Part shown: positions 23,807 to 33,325 of the stretch, in pieces
How positions within the stretch are numbered: position 1 is the first letter of the stretch
Layout of the letters: every line of letters starts with the position of its first letter
Source of the DNA: Mariprofundus sp.
Lineage (GTDB): Bacteria; Pseudomonadota; Zetaproteobacteria; Mariprofundales; Mariprofundaceae
DNA: 33,325 bases
Direction of reading: 5' to 3'
Assembly: GCA_027013105.1 (NCBI GenBank)
Contig: JALUYG010000347.1
Span: 1 to 33,325, forward strand
The notes under the pieces: generated by a model
Database searches by the model: none
What the model saw: the letters and a program-made list of their open reading frames with translations, nothing else
What the model was told of the DNA's origin: nothing
Translations under genes and position numbers: made by a program

Positions 23807-24886
23807 ATGACAACCGAAGCTGAGATTCTCAAAGCACTTTCCACCATTATCGATCCTGATTTTAATAAGGATATCGTTTCGCTCGGCTTTGTGAAAGATA
23901 TCAGCATCCAGGGTGACAAGGTCGCCTTCACCATTGAGCTGACCACGCCCGCCTGCCCGGTCAAGGAGGCGTTCCGTCAGCAGGCTGAAGAGGCCGTATT
24001 GGCCATTCCCGCCATCAAGACCGCTGATATTACCATGTCTTCCAGGGTGCAGCAGGCCGCGCCGGAAAAAGAGCTGGTTCCCGGCGTCGCCAATATTATC
24101 GCAGTCGCCTCCGGCAAGGGCGGCGTGGGAAAATCGACCACAGCCGTCAATCTGGCCATCGCCATGGCCCAGACCGGGGCGCGCGTGGGGCTGCTCGATG
24201 GCGATATTTACGGCCCGTCCATTCCGCGCATGACCGGACTGGCCGGATACATGCCGGCCATTGATCATGACAAAAATATCCTCACGCCGCTGGAAAATTA
24301 CGGCATCAAAACCATCTCCATCGGCTTTCTGATGCCGGAAGGCGAAGCTGTTGTCTGGCGCGGCCCGATGGTGGCCAGCGCCCTGACGCAACTGCTCCGC
24401 GATGTGGCATGGGGCGATCTGGATTACCTGTTTGTCGATATGCCGCCGGGCACGGGCGATGTGCAGCTGACGCTGACCCAGAAGGTGCCTGTCACCGGCG
24501 CCGTGCTGGTGACCACGCCGCAGGATATTGCCTTGCTGGACTGTCGCAAAGGCATTGAGATGTTCCAGAAGGTGAATGTACCGACCCTCGGCATTGTGGA
24601 AAACATGAGCCAGTTTATCTGTCCGCATTGCGGCGAATCCAGCCACATTTTCGCCGAAGGGGGCGCGGCGAAACTGGGTGAAGCCTACCACACGGATGTG
24701 TTGGCGCATATTCCTCTGGATATCGCCATTCGCGAAAAAGCCGATGCCGGCACGCCCATCGTCGCCGCCATGCCCGATTCCGATCAGGCCAAAGCCTACC
24801 AGACGCTGGCCGGCGAAGTGGCGCGTAAAATCAGCATCCTCAACCGCCGTAAAATAGATATTCCGATCACCACCGATAGCGCATAA
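23807..24886 (+). CDS. apbC: Mrp/ApbC (NBP35-type) Fe-S cluster carrier ATPase with N-terminal DUF59/MIP18 domain
   Basis: VASGKGGVGKSTTAVNLA, DMPPGTGDVQLTLTQ, CPHCG; DUF59 N-terminus. Confidence 0.93.
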   Translation: MTTEAEILKALSTIIDPDFNKDIVSLGFVKDISIQGDKVAFTIELTTPACPVKEAFRQQAEEAVLAIPAIKTADITMSSRVQQAAPEKELVPGVANIIAVASGKGGVGKSTTAVNLAIAMAQTGARVGLLDGDIYGPSIPRMTGLAGYMPAIDHDKNILTPLENYGIKTISIGFLMPEGEAVVWRGPMVASALTQLLRDVAWGDLDYLFVDMPPGTGDVQLTLTQKVPVTGAVLVTTPQDIALLDCRKGIEMFQKVNVPTLGIVENMSQFICPHCGESSHIFAEGGAAKLGEAYHTDVLAHIPLDIAIREKADAGTPIVAAMPDSDQAKAYQTLAGEVARKISILNRRKIDIPITTDSA

Positions 24887-24895
24887 CATTTCCGA

Positions 24896-26968
24896 ATGAA
24901 CTTCACCTCAATGTTCGAAGACCGGCGTCAGGTGCTGGCTCTGGTGCATATGATGAGCGCGGTGACGCTCGGGCTGTTTGTGTTGCTGCACTGGCTTGAA
25001 GGCTGCTGCCAGTCGTTACGGGTGGTGGAGTGCGCGCTGATCGTGGTGATGCTGATTGGCTATTGGCGCATTCGGCATGGCGCCAACCTGGCGCGCATCG
25101 AGTTTACGCTGATGGCATCGGCGCTGTTGCTGTTTTCAGCGCTTGTTTTCACAGAAACAGTTGAGGATACCGGTATTTTCTGGCTGGCCGGCTTCCCGTT
25201 TGTGGCCTACCTGGTGCAGTCGGTCAAACGCGCGCGTTACTGGGTGCTCCTGCTTGTGACAGAGATGTTCACAGCATCCATGCTGCAATCACAAGGCTGG
25301 ATCGAGACTCCGTATTCCTCCCAACAGTTATTCATCAGCATCGTTGTTGTGTTATTTTTCTGGATCTTCGCGCATATTTACCAATCCCAGCTGGAGTGGC
25401 GCAAACAGCAACTGGATGACTCGTACAGGGTGCTGGCGCAACAGCAGGATCGCATGCAGGTGATTCTCGATCACTCTCCGATCGGCATCTGGATGGTTGA
25501 TCGACAACGCAGAATTCAGTTTATCAACAAAGCATGGGAACGCCTGTGCGGCATTTCCGAGCAACAAGCGTTGCAGGCCGAAGACTACACCACGCTGTTA
25601 CCCGACAATATGGTTGCTTCGGTGCTGGCATCCGATTCCACATGCCTGCAGAGCGACCGGGCATTTTATGGCCGTGAAGAACTGACTTGTGCAGACGGCG
25701 TGTTGCGCATCTTTGATATTATCAAGGTGCGCCTGGTCCATGCCGATGGAGAAATCTCCGGCCTGGTGGGCTTCGCCATTGATGTCACCGACAAACTGGC
25801 GGCGGAAGCGGAGCAGCAATCGCTACAGCAGCAGATGCAACATGCCCAGCGCCTGGAATCCCTGGGGCTGATGGCCGGCGGCATTGCACATGATTTTAAC
25901 AATTTGCTCACGGTGATTCAGGGCCACATTGAGCTGGCGAAGCTGGAAGAGCATGCATCCGAATCGATGCATGAATCTCTCTGCTGCATCGATGATGCCG
26001 CCCATGCAGCCGCTGATTTATGCCAACAAATGCTGGACTATTCCGGCAAGGGGGTCGTACATCCGGAAGCGCTGAACATGCAGGCGACGGTTGAAGATAT
26101 GCAGAGCCTGCTGCGCGCATCCATGGGCGCGCATGTCACACTCTCTTTCGATATGGCTCAACAGCCGTTATGGGCGCTGGCGGATCGCGCCCAGATCAAA
26201 CAGATGCTGTTGAATCTGACGATTAACGCCTCGGAATCTATCGCGCCGGAGCGCGCCGGCGAGGTTCATGTCGCTATTCGGCATCGCGCTCTCAAGGCCC
26301 ATGATCAGATCGACTTTTACGGCGCGGACGCCAAACCGGGCGACTATGTGGTAATCCGGGTGCGGGATAATGGCTGCGGCATGGATGCGGATACGCTGGA
26401 GCATATCTTCGATCCGTTTTACACCACAAAATTTACCGGTCGCGGTCTGGGTATGAGCGCCATTCTGGGCATTTTACGCTCGCACAATGCCGCCATGGAG
26501 ATTGACAGCACGCCCGGCAAGGGCACAGCTATATCCGTCTGGCTGCCTGCCATCGATGTCGCAACCCATCCGAACCTGATCAATCGGGCCGATATGAAAC
26601 GGCAGTTATCCGGGCGCGTGCTGGTGGTCGATGATGAGCCGGGCGTGATTCATGTCGCCAGCCGCATGTTGACGCGGCTCGGCATGCGCGTTGAAACAGC
26701 AAGCAATGGCCTGGAAGCCGTGAAACTGTTTAGCCAGGATTCCGATTTTGACTGGGTGATGCTCGATGTGATGATGCCGGAAATGGGCGGCGCGGATTGT
26801 CTGCAGCGATTGCGCGAGATTCGACCGGATATTTATGTCGTCATGACATCTGGCTATGATGCAGACAGCGCCCTGTCGCCCGATAGCCATTGCCAGCCGA
26901 ATGATTTTCTCAGCAAGCCATTTACACTGGGTAGATTGCGCACGGTGGTAGATAAGGTGTCAAAGTAA
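24896..26968 (+). CDS. Membrane hybrid sensor histidine kinase (TM region, PAS, HisKA, HATPase, REC)
   Basis: PAS (ILDHSPIGIWMVDRQRRIQFIN), H-box GGIAHDFNNLLTVI, HATPase DNGCGMD, REC VLVVDDEPG...LDVMMPEMGG. Confidence 0.88.
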   Translation: MNFTSMFEDRRQVLALVHMMSAVTLGLFVLLHWLEGCCQSLRVVECALIVVMLIGYWRIRHGANLARIEFTLMASALLLFSALVFTETVEDTGIFWLAGFPFVAYLVQSVKRARYWVLLLVTEMFTASMLQSQGWIETPYSSQQLFISIVVVLFFWIFAHIYQSQLEWRKQQLDDSYRVLAQQQDRMQVILDHSPIGIWMVDRQRRIQFINKAWERLCGISEQQALQAEDYTTLLPDNMVASVLASDSTCLQSDRAFYGREELTCADGVLRIFDIIKVRLVHADGEISGLVGFAIDVTDKLAAEAEQQSLQQQMQHAQRLESLGLMAGGIAHDFNNLLTVIQGHIELAKLEEHASESMHESLCCIDDAAHAAADLCQQMLDYSGKGVVHPEALNMQATVEDMQSLLRASMGAHVTLSFDMAQQPLWALADRAQIKQMLLNLTINASESIAPERAGEVHVAIRHRALKAHDQIDFYGADAKPGDYVVIRVRDNGCGMDADTLEHIFDPFYTTKFTGRGLGMSAILGILRSHNAAMEIDSTPGKGTAISVWLPAIDVATHPNLINRADMKRQLSGRVLVVDDEPGVIHVASRMLTRLGMRVETASNGLEAVKLFSQDSDFDWVMLDVMMPEMGGADCLQRLREIRPDIYVVMTSGYDADSALSPDSHCQPNDFLSKPFTLGRLRTVVDKVSK

Positions 26969-26990
26969 TGGGTGCTAATATTTGCCCCGC

Positions 26991-27395
26991 TTACTCCAGC
27001 GGCAATTCGCGGCGTAACCGGGCAATAATGTCGGCAGCTTGACCCTCATCATAGGGTGTTGCCTTGAACTTTCCCCATACCGGCGCCGGCCAGGCCGGAT
27101 CGGTGACATAGCGTACAATATGATGGATATGCAACTGCGGCACGACATTACCGAGCGCTGCGATATTGATTTTATCCGCCTTGAAAGCCGTTTCGATGCA
27201 CGCCGCCAGTTGTGAAGATTCGCGCATCAGTTGCTGCTGGTCGGCGTCAGAGAGTTGGTGGATTTCACCGACGCCGGCGCGTTGCGGCGCCAGAATAAAC
27301 CACGGATATTGACTGTCGTTCATCAACAGCAGCACGGATAACGGCAATCGTCCGATCACAAAACAGTCCTGTTTTAATTGCTCATGTAAAATCAT
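26991..27395 (-). CDS. HIT-family protein
   Basis: WFILAPQRAGVGEIHQL and histidine triad QLHIHHIVR. Confidence 0.88.
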   Translation of the reverse strand: MILHEQLKQDCFVIGRLPLSVLLLMNDSQYPWFILAPQRAGVGEIHQLSDADQQQLMRESSQLAACIETAFKADKINIAALGNVVPQLHIHHIVRYVTDPAWPAPVWGKFKATPYDEGQAADIIARLRRELPLE

Positions 27396-27510
27396 GGCGT
27401 CTCCTTCGGGTTTGCGTGTTCTCTGTCTGATATTAAAAACTGCTGCAGCAAGGAGATCATCACATAACCATCATCAAAAGCAAAGCAAGCCCTGAAACCC
27501 TGGCTTCGAC

Positions 27511-27539
27511 TTGCACATGACCACTTTTGTGACTATAAT
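27511..27539 (+). promoter_or_regulatory. Sigma70-type promoter of the toxin-antitoxin pair
   Basis: TTGCAC-17 nt-TATAAT, 28 bp upstream of the antitoxin start. Confidence 0.7.
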
Positions 27540-27566
27540 CGGGATAAACACAGAAAGAGGTGTGCT

Positions 27567-27797
27567 ATGGCAACGATGAAAGCGTCGGTATTCAAGGCAA
27601 AATGTCTGGGCGTCATGGATGAAATTAATGAAACAGGTGAAGAGATTATCATCACCAAGAATGGTCGCCCGGTTTCCCGCCTCTTGCCCTTTCGCCATAA
27701 GCCAAAAACGCTGTTTGGTCTGCACGCTTCCGGCATTCATGCGGCGGATGATCTGATTGAACCTGTAGATGAAGAATGGGGGGCTGAAAAAGCGTGA
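27567..27797 (+). CDS. Phd/YefM- or VapB-type antitoxin
   Basis: MATMKASVFKAKCLGVMDEINETGEEIIITKNGRPVSRLLP. Confidence 0.85.
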   Translation: MATMKASVFKAKCLGVMDEINETGEEIIITKNGRPVSRLLPFRHKPKTLFGLHASGIHAADDLIEPVDEEWGAEKA

Positions 27798-28195
27798 TCA
27801 TTCTGGATACCCATGCAATGATCTGGATGGATGCAGGAGCCCCGTCCCTCGGCAGGCGAGCGGTTCAAATCTTGGATCAGGCGCTGGCAGATGATGCGCT
27901 GGCGGTTTCTGCCATTTCATTCTGGGAGGTGGCAATGCTCGTCAACAAGGGGCGGTTGGAAATGGATTTCCCGCCAGATGTATGGCGTCAGGAGCTTATC
28001 AGCAGAGGTTTGATTGAGTTGCCCATCAATGGCCAGACAGGCATAGCTGCAGCCAATCTCCAGGACTTCCATGGCGATCCTGCCGACCGCATCATTGTTG
28101 CAACAACCATTTCAACCGGCTCCTCACTGGTGACTGCTGATGGGAAAATTCTGAATTGGGATGGCCTCAATCAAAAAATCAATGCCCGGAATTAA
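27794..28195 (+). CDS. PIN-domain VapC-type toxin
   Basis: MIILDTHAMIWMD, SAISFWEVAMLVNKG, DPADRIIVATT; overlaps the antitoxin by 4 bp. Confidence 0.88.
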   Translation: MIILDTHAMIWMDAGAPSLGRRAVQILDQALADDALAVSAISFWEVAMLVNKGRLEMDFPPDVWRQELISRGLIELPINGQTGIAAANLQDFHGDPADRIIVATTISTGSSLVTADGKILNWDGLNQKINARN

Positions 28196-28279
28196 ACCGA
28201 TTCTTGCCGACCTGCTACATCAGGATCTTCACATCACCGCAGGCTACGGCATACATTGACCCGTGCTGCATTATTGATT

Positions 28280-28732
28280 TTATCCCTTTAAATAACGCGT
28301 CAAGAAACGATCCAGCTGATTGGAAAATGCCTGACGATCAGCAGGGCTGAATGCCGCCGGGCCGTCTGTCACCACCCCTTCCCCGCGCAGATTATCCATG
28401 AAATCACGCATACTCAGCGCCGATCGCACATTTTCAGATGTGTACATCTCGCCCCTTGGATTCAGGGCGAAACCGCCTTTTTCAATCACGCCTGCCGCCA
28501 GCGGAATATCGGCAGTAATGGCCAGATCACCCGGCTCGGCATGCGCAATAATATAGGCATCCGCTACATCCGCTCCGGCGCCGACCCGGATGGCATCGAT
28601 ATATTCAGAAGCAGGGTGACGCAGCTGCGTATTGGCCACCAGCGTCAATGGCAACTTCACCCGCTCGGCGGCTCGAAACAGAATCTCCTTGATCGCCCTC
28701 GGGCAGGCATCGGCATCAACCCAGATACGCAT
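28280..28732 (-). CDS. YaiI/YqxD family DUF188 protein (UPF0178)
   Basis: [52 protein letters not shown]. Confidence 0.9.
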   Translation of the reverse strand: MRIWVDADACPRAIKEILFRAAERVKLPLTLVANTQLRHPASEYIDAIRVGAGADVADAYIIAHAEPGDLAITADIPLAAGVIEKGGFALNPRGEMYTSENVRSALSMRDFMDNLRGEGVVTDGPAAFSPADRQAFSNQLDRFLTRYLKG

Positions 28733-29421
28733 TATTTGCCGGCCAGCCTACGCCCGGCGCGCATCAAATCGGCCGGCCGGCCAACATCGAACCAGTAACC
28801 GTCATGCAGCAGCCCCTTGCATGCATGCCGGGCGATCTGTTCGCGAATGGGTTGGGTCAGGGGAAAAGCCCTGTCGGCGTCGTAGCCATCAAACAACGCG
28901 CCATCCCAAACCGACACGCCGGCAAATGTGAAACGCGCATCGCCGCGTTCGGACACATCGGAGCCGACAAGGCAGAAATCGCCCTGCGGATGGTGGGCGG
29001 GATTTGGCGCCAGCGCCAGGCTACAGCCGCCAACCGGTGCGATCCTCGCCAGACGCAGCAGATCAATATCGGCCAGCACATCGCAGTTATGCACCAACAC
29101 AGCGCCGCTGCCCGGCAGTTTCGTCAGTGCTTTTTTCACTCCGCCGCCGGAATCCAGCAATGCTTTTTCTTCACTGATGACAATATGGCAGCCGAAACGC
29201 ACACCATCGCCCAGATAATCGCTGAGCTGATCGGCATGATGAAATGCATTGACCGCAATCTCATGAATCCCCTGCGCTACCAGCCGCCGGATCACATGCA
29301 AAATCACCGGCTCGCCGGCCACCTGCATCAACGCCTTGGGGCGATGGCGGGTCATCCACTTCAGTCTGGTCCCCATGCCCGCTGCCAGAATGACGGCGCG
29401 TTCTGCTCGCTGCATTGTCAC
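28732..29421 (-). CDS. Sugar nucleotidyltransferase, MurU-like
   Basis: [56 protein letters not shown]. Confidence 0.82.
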   Translation of the reverse strand: MTMQRAERAVILAAGMGTRLKWMTRHRPKALMQVAGEPVILHVIRRLVAQGIHEIAVNAFHHADQLSDYLGDGVRFGCHIVISEEKALLDSGGGVKKALTKLPGSGAVLVHNCDVLADIDLLRLARIAPVGGCSLALAPNPAHHPQGDFCLVGSDVSERGDARFTFAGVSVWDGALFDGYDADRAFPLTQPIREQIARHACKGLLHDGYWFDVGRPADLMRAGRRLAGK

Positions 29422-30359
29422 ACATCCAGCTTTTCGATCAGCTCGGGAATTTTCTCCAGTGCGGCCTGCCTGCCCTTCTCAATCTCCTGTTCCGGATTGG
29501 AAAAATCCTGCCATTGCGTAAAGCCGACCAGCGGCTCAATCAGCACATCGGCGAATGCCTTGTTGTACTTACGCAAATACAACGCCTGAATCTGCGCCGA
29601 CCAATCGCGCATGCCATACACATTGGAAGGCTCCACATCTTCACGTGGCCGCGCACCAACATTCACAGCCAGCACCAATTGCTCCGCATTGGCAACCATC
29701 TGGGCTTCCTTGGCGGGCAAATCGGAAGCGACGCCGCCATCAACATACTGAACGCCATCGATTTTCAGCGGTTCGAACACGCCCGGTATCGCCATGCTGG
29801 CGGCGACCGCGCAGGGCAGCTTAACGCCGGAGGTGGCTGAAAAGATGTGGCACTCGCCTGAGGGGAAGGCTACTGCTGTGACATAAACCGGTATTTTTGC
29901 GTCTTCAAAAGATTCTCCGCCACAGAATGAAAATACGATATCCGTCAGAATATCGATATCGGCGACCGAGCGTTCCGTTGCCGCCCGCGTATACAGCAGC
30001 GCCTGTTTGGCAGCGGAACTCATACGACCCAGCCAGCTCTGATCCTGAGCGCCGTTTGTTTCCAGCATGGACAGATCCAGACTGGCGAACAGATCGGATG
30101 CGAGAATCTCCTCAGCGCGCCGGATCACTGCGGCGGCGTCCGGCGTGATCGCATACATGGCCCCGAACATGGCGCCGATGCTGCTGCCGACAATGGCATC
30201 GGGCTTTAAGTGGTGCTGCTCCAGAACATCCAGCACGCCCAGATGCGCCAGCCCGCGCCCGCCGCCGCCGCCCAGCGCCAGCACAAAGCCGCTCTTTTTA
30301 CGCTTTCTCGCCTCAAAAATACGTTCAAGCAGATACATATAAAACCTCTTGTTGAACAC
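29418..30359 (-). CDS. Patatin-like phospholipase (RssA-like)
   Basis: LALGGGGGRGLAHLGVLDVLE, lipase motif GSSIG, DGG catalytic Asp motif (YVDGGVASDLP). Confidence 0.88.
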   Translation of the reverse strand: MFNKRFYMYLLERIFEARKRKKSGFVLALGGGGGRGLAHLGVLDVLEQHHLKPDAIVGSSIGAMFGAMYAITPDAAAVIRRAEEILASDLFASLDLSMLETNGAQDQSWLGRMSSAAKQALLYTRAATERSVADIDILTDIVFSFCGGESFEDAKIPVYVTAVAFPSGECHIFSATSGVKLPCAVAASMAIPGVFEPLKIDGVQYVDGGVASDLPAKEAQMVANAEQLVLAVNVGARPREDVEPSNVYGMRDWSAQIQALYLRKYNKAFADVLIEPLVGFTQWQDFSNPEQEIEKGRQAALEKIPELIEKLDV

Positions 30360-30422
30360 ACAGGATTCCCGCCTGCGCGGAGGATCAGATATTTTAATCT
30401 CTTCGTAAACAGTCCATGCGCG

Positions 30423-32990
30423 TTACTCCGGCAATGTCGCCACGTCAGCCAGCAGCTTGCACAATGCCGCCACCTGCTCCGTCGAAAGCTGTTCCGATTG
30501 CTTACCGGTGACAAAAAACACATCCACCGCGCGCTCGCCGAATGTCGAAACCGAGGCGCCGTGCAGCGCATAACCTTCTGTGTTGATGCCCTCCGCCAGC
30601 CGCGCCAGCAGGCGTGGCTGATCAGCAGCGGAGACCTCGATCACCGTCTCCTTTGATGAGGCCGCCGGCAGTTCGCGCACGCGCACCGGCACGCGCCGCA
30701 TCAGCACATTCACCTTGAACTGTTTTTCCACCCTGAGGCTGGCAATCTGATCCTGAGCCAGAATATCCCCGATGCGGGATTCCAGCCGTTCCAGATCGGC
30801 GGAGACATCAAACGGCATGCCATCATTGCCCTGCAGGTGAAACAGATCGAGCACGCGGCCATCGCTAAGCTTATAGGCTTGCGCCGCCACAATACTGGCG
30901 TGACCGGAGGTGAGGACAGCAGCCAGCGCAGCAAACAGCCCCTCGCGTTCACGCGCCGCCACGCAGGCCAGCGTTTCAGCGCGTTCCGGATCCACCCACA
31001 GCCGGGCGGCGTCATCGGGATGGCCGGCCAGCAGTTCGATGATGTGGCGCAGTTGCCGCGGCGAAAATTGCATCACGCACGCCGTCGGCAGCAACTCCAG
31101 CGCCCGCCTTAGCGACGCCTGATCCCCCTGAGCCTTTTCCAGTACCGTTTCCACCCGGGTGCGATAGCGCTGCTCGCCGGCTTCGCCGCCGCCCGCTTCT
31201 CCCAGAAGACAGCGGGCGGTGGCGTGATAAATTTCGCGCAGCAGCGTCCCTTTCCAGTCGTTCCAGACATTCGGCCCGACAGCGGCGATATCGGCCACCG
31301 TCAACAGCAGCAGATAGTTCAGGCGCTCCTTATCGCCCACCCTCGCGGCGAAAGCGCGGATCACGGCCGGGTCGGAGAGGTCGAAGCGCTGGCTCTTGAC
31401 CGCCATCAGCAGATGCTCGCGCACCAGCCACTCGATCAGTTCGGCCGCATCGCGATTCAGGCCGATACGCTGGCAGAAACGACGGGCGATCACAGCGCCG
31501 TTCTCAGAGTGGTCGCCATCCATACCTTTGGCGATATCGTGGAAAATCAGCGCCAGGTAGAGCAACTCCGGGCGCCTGATTTTGCAGCTGACATCATTGG
31601 CCAGCGGCAGCCGCATGGTGCGCTCGCGATGCCAGAAATTTCGCGCTTCACCGACTGCCCGCAGGGTGTGCTCATCCACCGTATAGGCGTGGTAGCGATT
31701 GAACTGACCCAATCCCACCACGTCGCGAAATTCCGGAATAAAACGCCCCAGTACGCCGGTGATATTCATGCCGCGCAGCGCCCAGTGTACATTGCGGTTG
31801 CTGCGCAGAATCAGCAGAAACAGCTTGTGGGCTTCCGGATTGTTGCGAAAAGCGTCATCAATCAACAGCACATCGGCCCGAATCTGGCGCAGCGCCTGAC
31901 TCGATAGCAGCCTGCGATCCTGCTGGGCGACATGAAAAATACGCAGCAATCGCATCGGCTGCTGTTTGAACACATCGGCATGGGCGATGCCGACCAGTTG
32001 CCCTTCAAGGGTGAAGCCGTCACCGATATTGCGTTTGCGGGTGAACCGCTGCGGGTGCAGCTGTTCATTGAAATGCATCCGCATCAGGCTGGTAATGCGT
32101 GAAATCCGTCCGACATGGCGAAAATACTCTTTCATAAAGGCGTCAACCGCCGGACGATGTTCTGTCGCCTGATAATGCATTCGCTCCGCCAACACCGCCT
32201 GCTGCTCGAAGCCGAGGCGATCGGAGGCGCGCCCGACCTCCAGATGCAGCGCCGCCCGGCAGCGCCAGAGAAAATTCTGGGCGGTCAGCAGATGCTGGCG
32301 TTCTGTCGCCGAAATCGCTCCCTGTTCAACCAGTCCGTCCACATCGTCACAGTTGTACCACGCCTTGGCCAGCCAGAACACCGTCTGCACATCGCGCAGG
32401 CCGCCCTTGCTCTCCTTGATATCCGGCTCCATCAAAAATGCCGTGCCGCCGGTGCGTTCATAGCGCGCTGTCAATTCGGCCAGTTTGGCCTCGACAAACG
32501 CCTTGCGCTGTTTTTTGAAAAACAGGCCGAGCTTATCCTGCAAGCGGTTGTAGATTTCGCCCCGGCCATACAGCAGTCGCGACTCCATCGCCGCAGTCGC
32601 CGACGACCAGTCCTCATGCACATGCAGCAGCGTCTCCTTCACCGTGCGCACCGCATGGCCGACTTTCGCGCCCATATCCCACAGCGCCAGCAGAAACGCC
32701 TGCATCTCCTGTTCGGCTTCAGGCGGGCAGCTATCCGGCGCCAGAAACCACAGATCCCAGTCAGAACACGGGGCCAGTTCGCCGCGCCCGTAACCGCCGA
32801 CCGCCACCAGATCGACGCAACCGGACGCCGTTGGCGCTTTTGCTTGCCACAAATCGATCAGCAGCGCATCGACATTGCGGCACATCAGTCCGGAGAGTTC
32901 AGCGCCGCTGGCGCCCGCATCGAAGGCTTCGGTAACCGCCGCAAACAGCGACTGCAGCGAAACCTTCTCAGTCGTGGCAACGGTAGACAT
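30423..32990 (-). CDS. glnD: [Protein-PII] uridylyltransferase / uridylyl-removing enzyme
   Basis: VGGYGRGELAPCSDWDLWFL, HD motif LIFHDIAKGMDGDHSENGA, two C-terminal ACT-like regions. Confidence 0.93.
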   Translation of the reverse strand: MSTVATTEKVSLQSLFAAVTEAFDAGASGAELSGLMCRNVDALLIDLWQAKAPTASGCVDLVAVGGYGRGELAPCSDWDLWFLAPDSCPPEAEQEMQAFLLALWDMGAKVGHAVRTVKETLLHVHEDWSSATAAMESRLLYGRGEIYNRLQDKLGLFFKKQRKAFVEAKLAELTARYERTGGTAFLMEPDIKESKGGLRDVQTVFWLAKAWYNCDDVDGLVEQGAISATERQHLLTAQNFLWRCRAALHLEVGRASDRLGFEQQAVLAERMHYQATEHRPAVDAFMKEYFRHVGRISRITSLMRMHFNEQLHPQRFTRKRNIGDGFTLEGQLVGIAHADVFKQQPMRLLRIFHVAQQDRRLLSSQALRQIRADVLLIDDAFRNNPEAHKLFLLILRSNRNVHWALRGMNITGVLGRFIPEFRDVVGLGQFNRYHAYTVDEHTLRAVGEARNFWHRERTMRLPLANDVSCKIRRPELLYLALIFHDIAKGMDGDHSENGAVIARRFCQRIGLNRDAAELIEWLVREHLLMAVKSQRFDLSDPAVIRAFAARVGDKERLNYLLLLTVADIAAVGPNVWNDWKGTLLREIYHATARCLLGEAGGGEAGEQRYRTRVETVLEKAQGDQASLRRALELLPTACVMQFSPRQLRHIIELLAGHPDDAARLWVDPERAETLACVAAREREGLFAALAAVLTSGHASIVAAQAYKLSDGRVLDLFHLQGNDGMPFDVSADLERLESRIGDILAQDQIASLRVEKQFKVNVLMRRVPVRVRELPAASSKETVIEVSAADQPRLLARLAEGINTEGYALHGASVSTFGERAVDVFFVTGKQSEQLSTEQVAALCKLLADVATLPE

Positions 32991-33285
32991 TAAAAATCCG
33001 TTCTCCATCGACAATCTTGCTCATGGCGACAATCGTATCGCCTTTCATCTCCGCCGCCGCATTGCGCCCCAGCGTCTCCAGCTCATCGGCCATCTGCTCC
33101 TCATTACGCTTCACAAACAGGATTTTATCGAGCACAGAGACCGTCGCACGGCCCAACTGTTTGCACCCCTTCACCTGACTCAGATAAGCCACCCGCACAT
33201 TCAGCGCATCGGCGGTCGGCTTCACCCACGTGCAGCCGGCCAGCAGCGCGGCCGTCACGCATATCATCCATCCGTTTTTTTTCAT
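32968..33285 (-). CDS. DUF4156-like lipoprotein
   Basis: Lipobox ALLAGC after a short signal peptide; VKGCKQLGRATVSV... pattern; overlaps the glnD start. Confidence 0.75.
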   Translation of the reverse strand: MKKNGWMICVTAALLAGCTWVKPTADALNVRVAYLSQVKGCKQLGRATVSVLDKILFVKRNEEQMADELETLGRNAAAEMKGDTIVAMSKIVDGERIFNVYRCHD

Positions 33286-33325
33286 TGCTCTTCAACCTCT
33301 TGTTTTAATCTGTCCAGCCATGTCA

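Noticed and set aside
23774-24889. 371-aa minus-strand ORF opposite mrp/apbC
   Set aside because: Antisense shadow of a strongly conserved gene; His/Gly/Arg-rich composition, no domain.

Overview
Chromosomal window of about 33 kb from a Gram-negative, proteobacteria-like genome; the taxon cannot be determined from sequence alone. It is mostly single-copy core genes with three more unusual loci. Left part: a CpxRA-like two-component system with a CpxR-type box, SRP 4.5S RNA (ffs), YcgN, YchJ, DnaQ, tRNA-Gly(CCC), a degenerate ABC ATPase upstream of zapD-yacG, and Maf. 6.6-10.2 kb: a large secreted protein with a Cys-containing C-terminal sorting signal (JDVT-CTERM-like), a beta-barrel protein, and a divergent CPBP/Rce1-type intramembrane protease, forming a candidate substrate/sorting-enzyme pair. 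10.2-23.7 kb: ffh, then a minus-strand sulfur-assimilation island. In transcription order it is thrC-like (behind a SAM-I riboswitch with legible terminator and antiterminator), CysO-like sulfur carrier ending GGR, NIL-domain protein, CysM, MoeB/ThiF-type E1, sulfite reductase fused to a TusA domain, radical-SAM/SLC13 permease fusion, CysD, CysN. Most gaps in this island hold short-period or palindromic repeats. Right part: Mrp/ApbC, a hybrid histidine kinase, a HIT protein, a VapBC-type toxin-antitoxin pair, a DUF188 protein, a nucleotidyltransferase, a patatin, GlnD and a DUF4156-like lipoprotein. The best candidate for an undescribed system is the SAM-riboswitch-headed, protein-thiocarboxylate-like sulfur island. 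All family assignments are by motif recognition; no database search was run.
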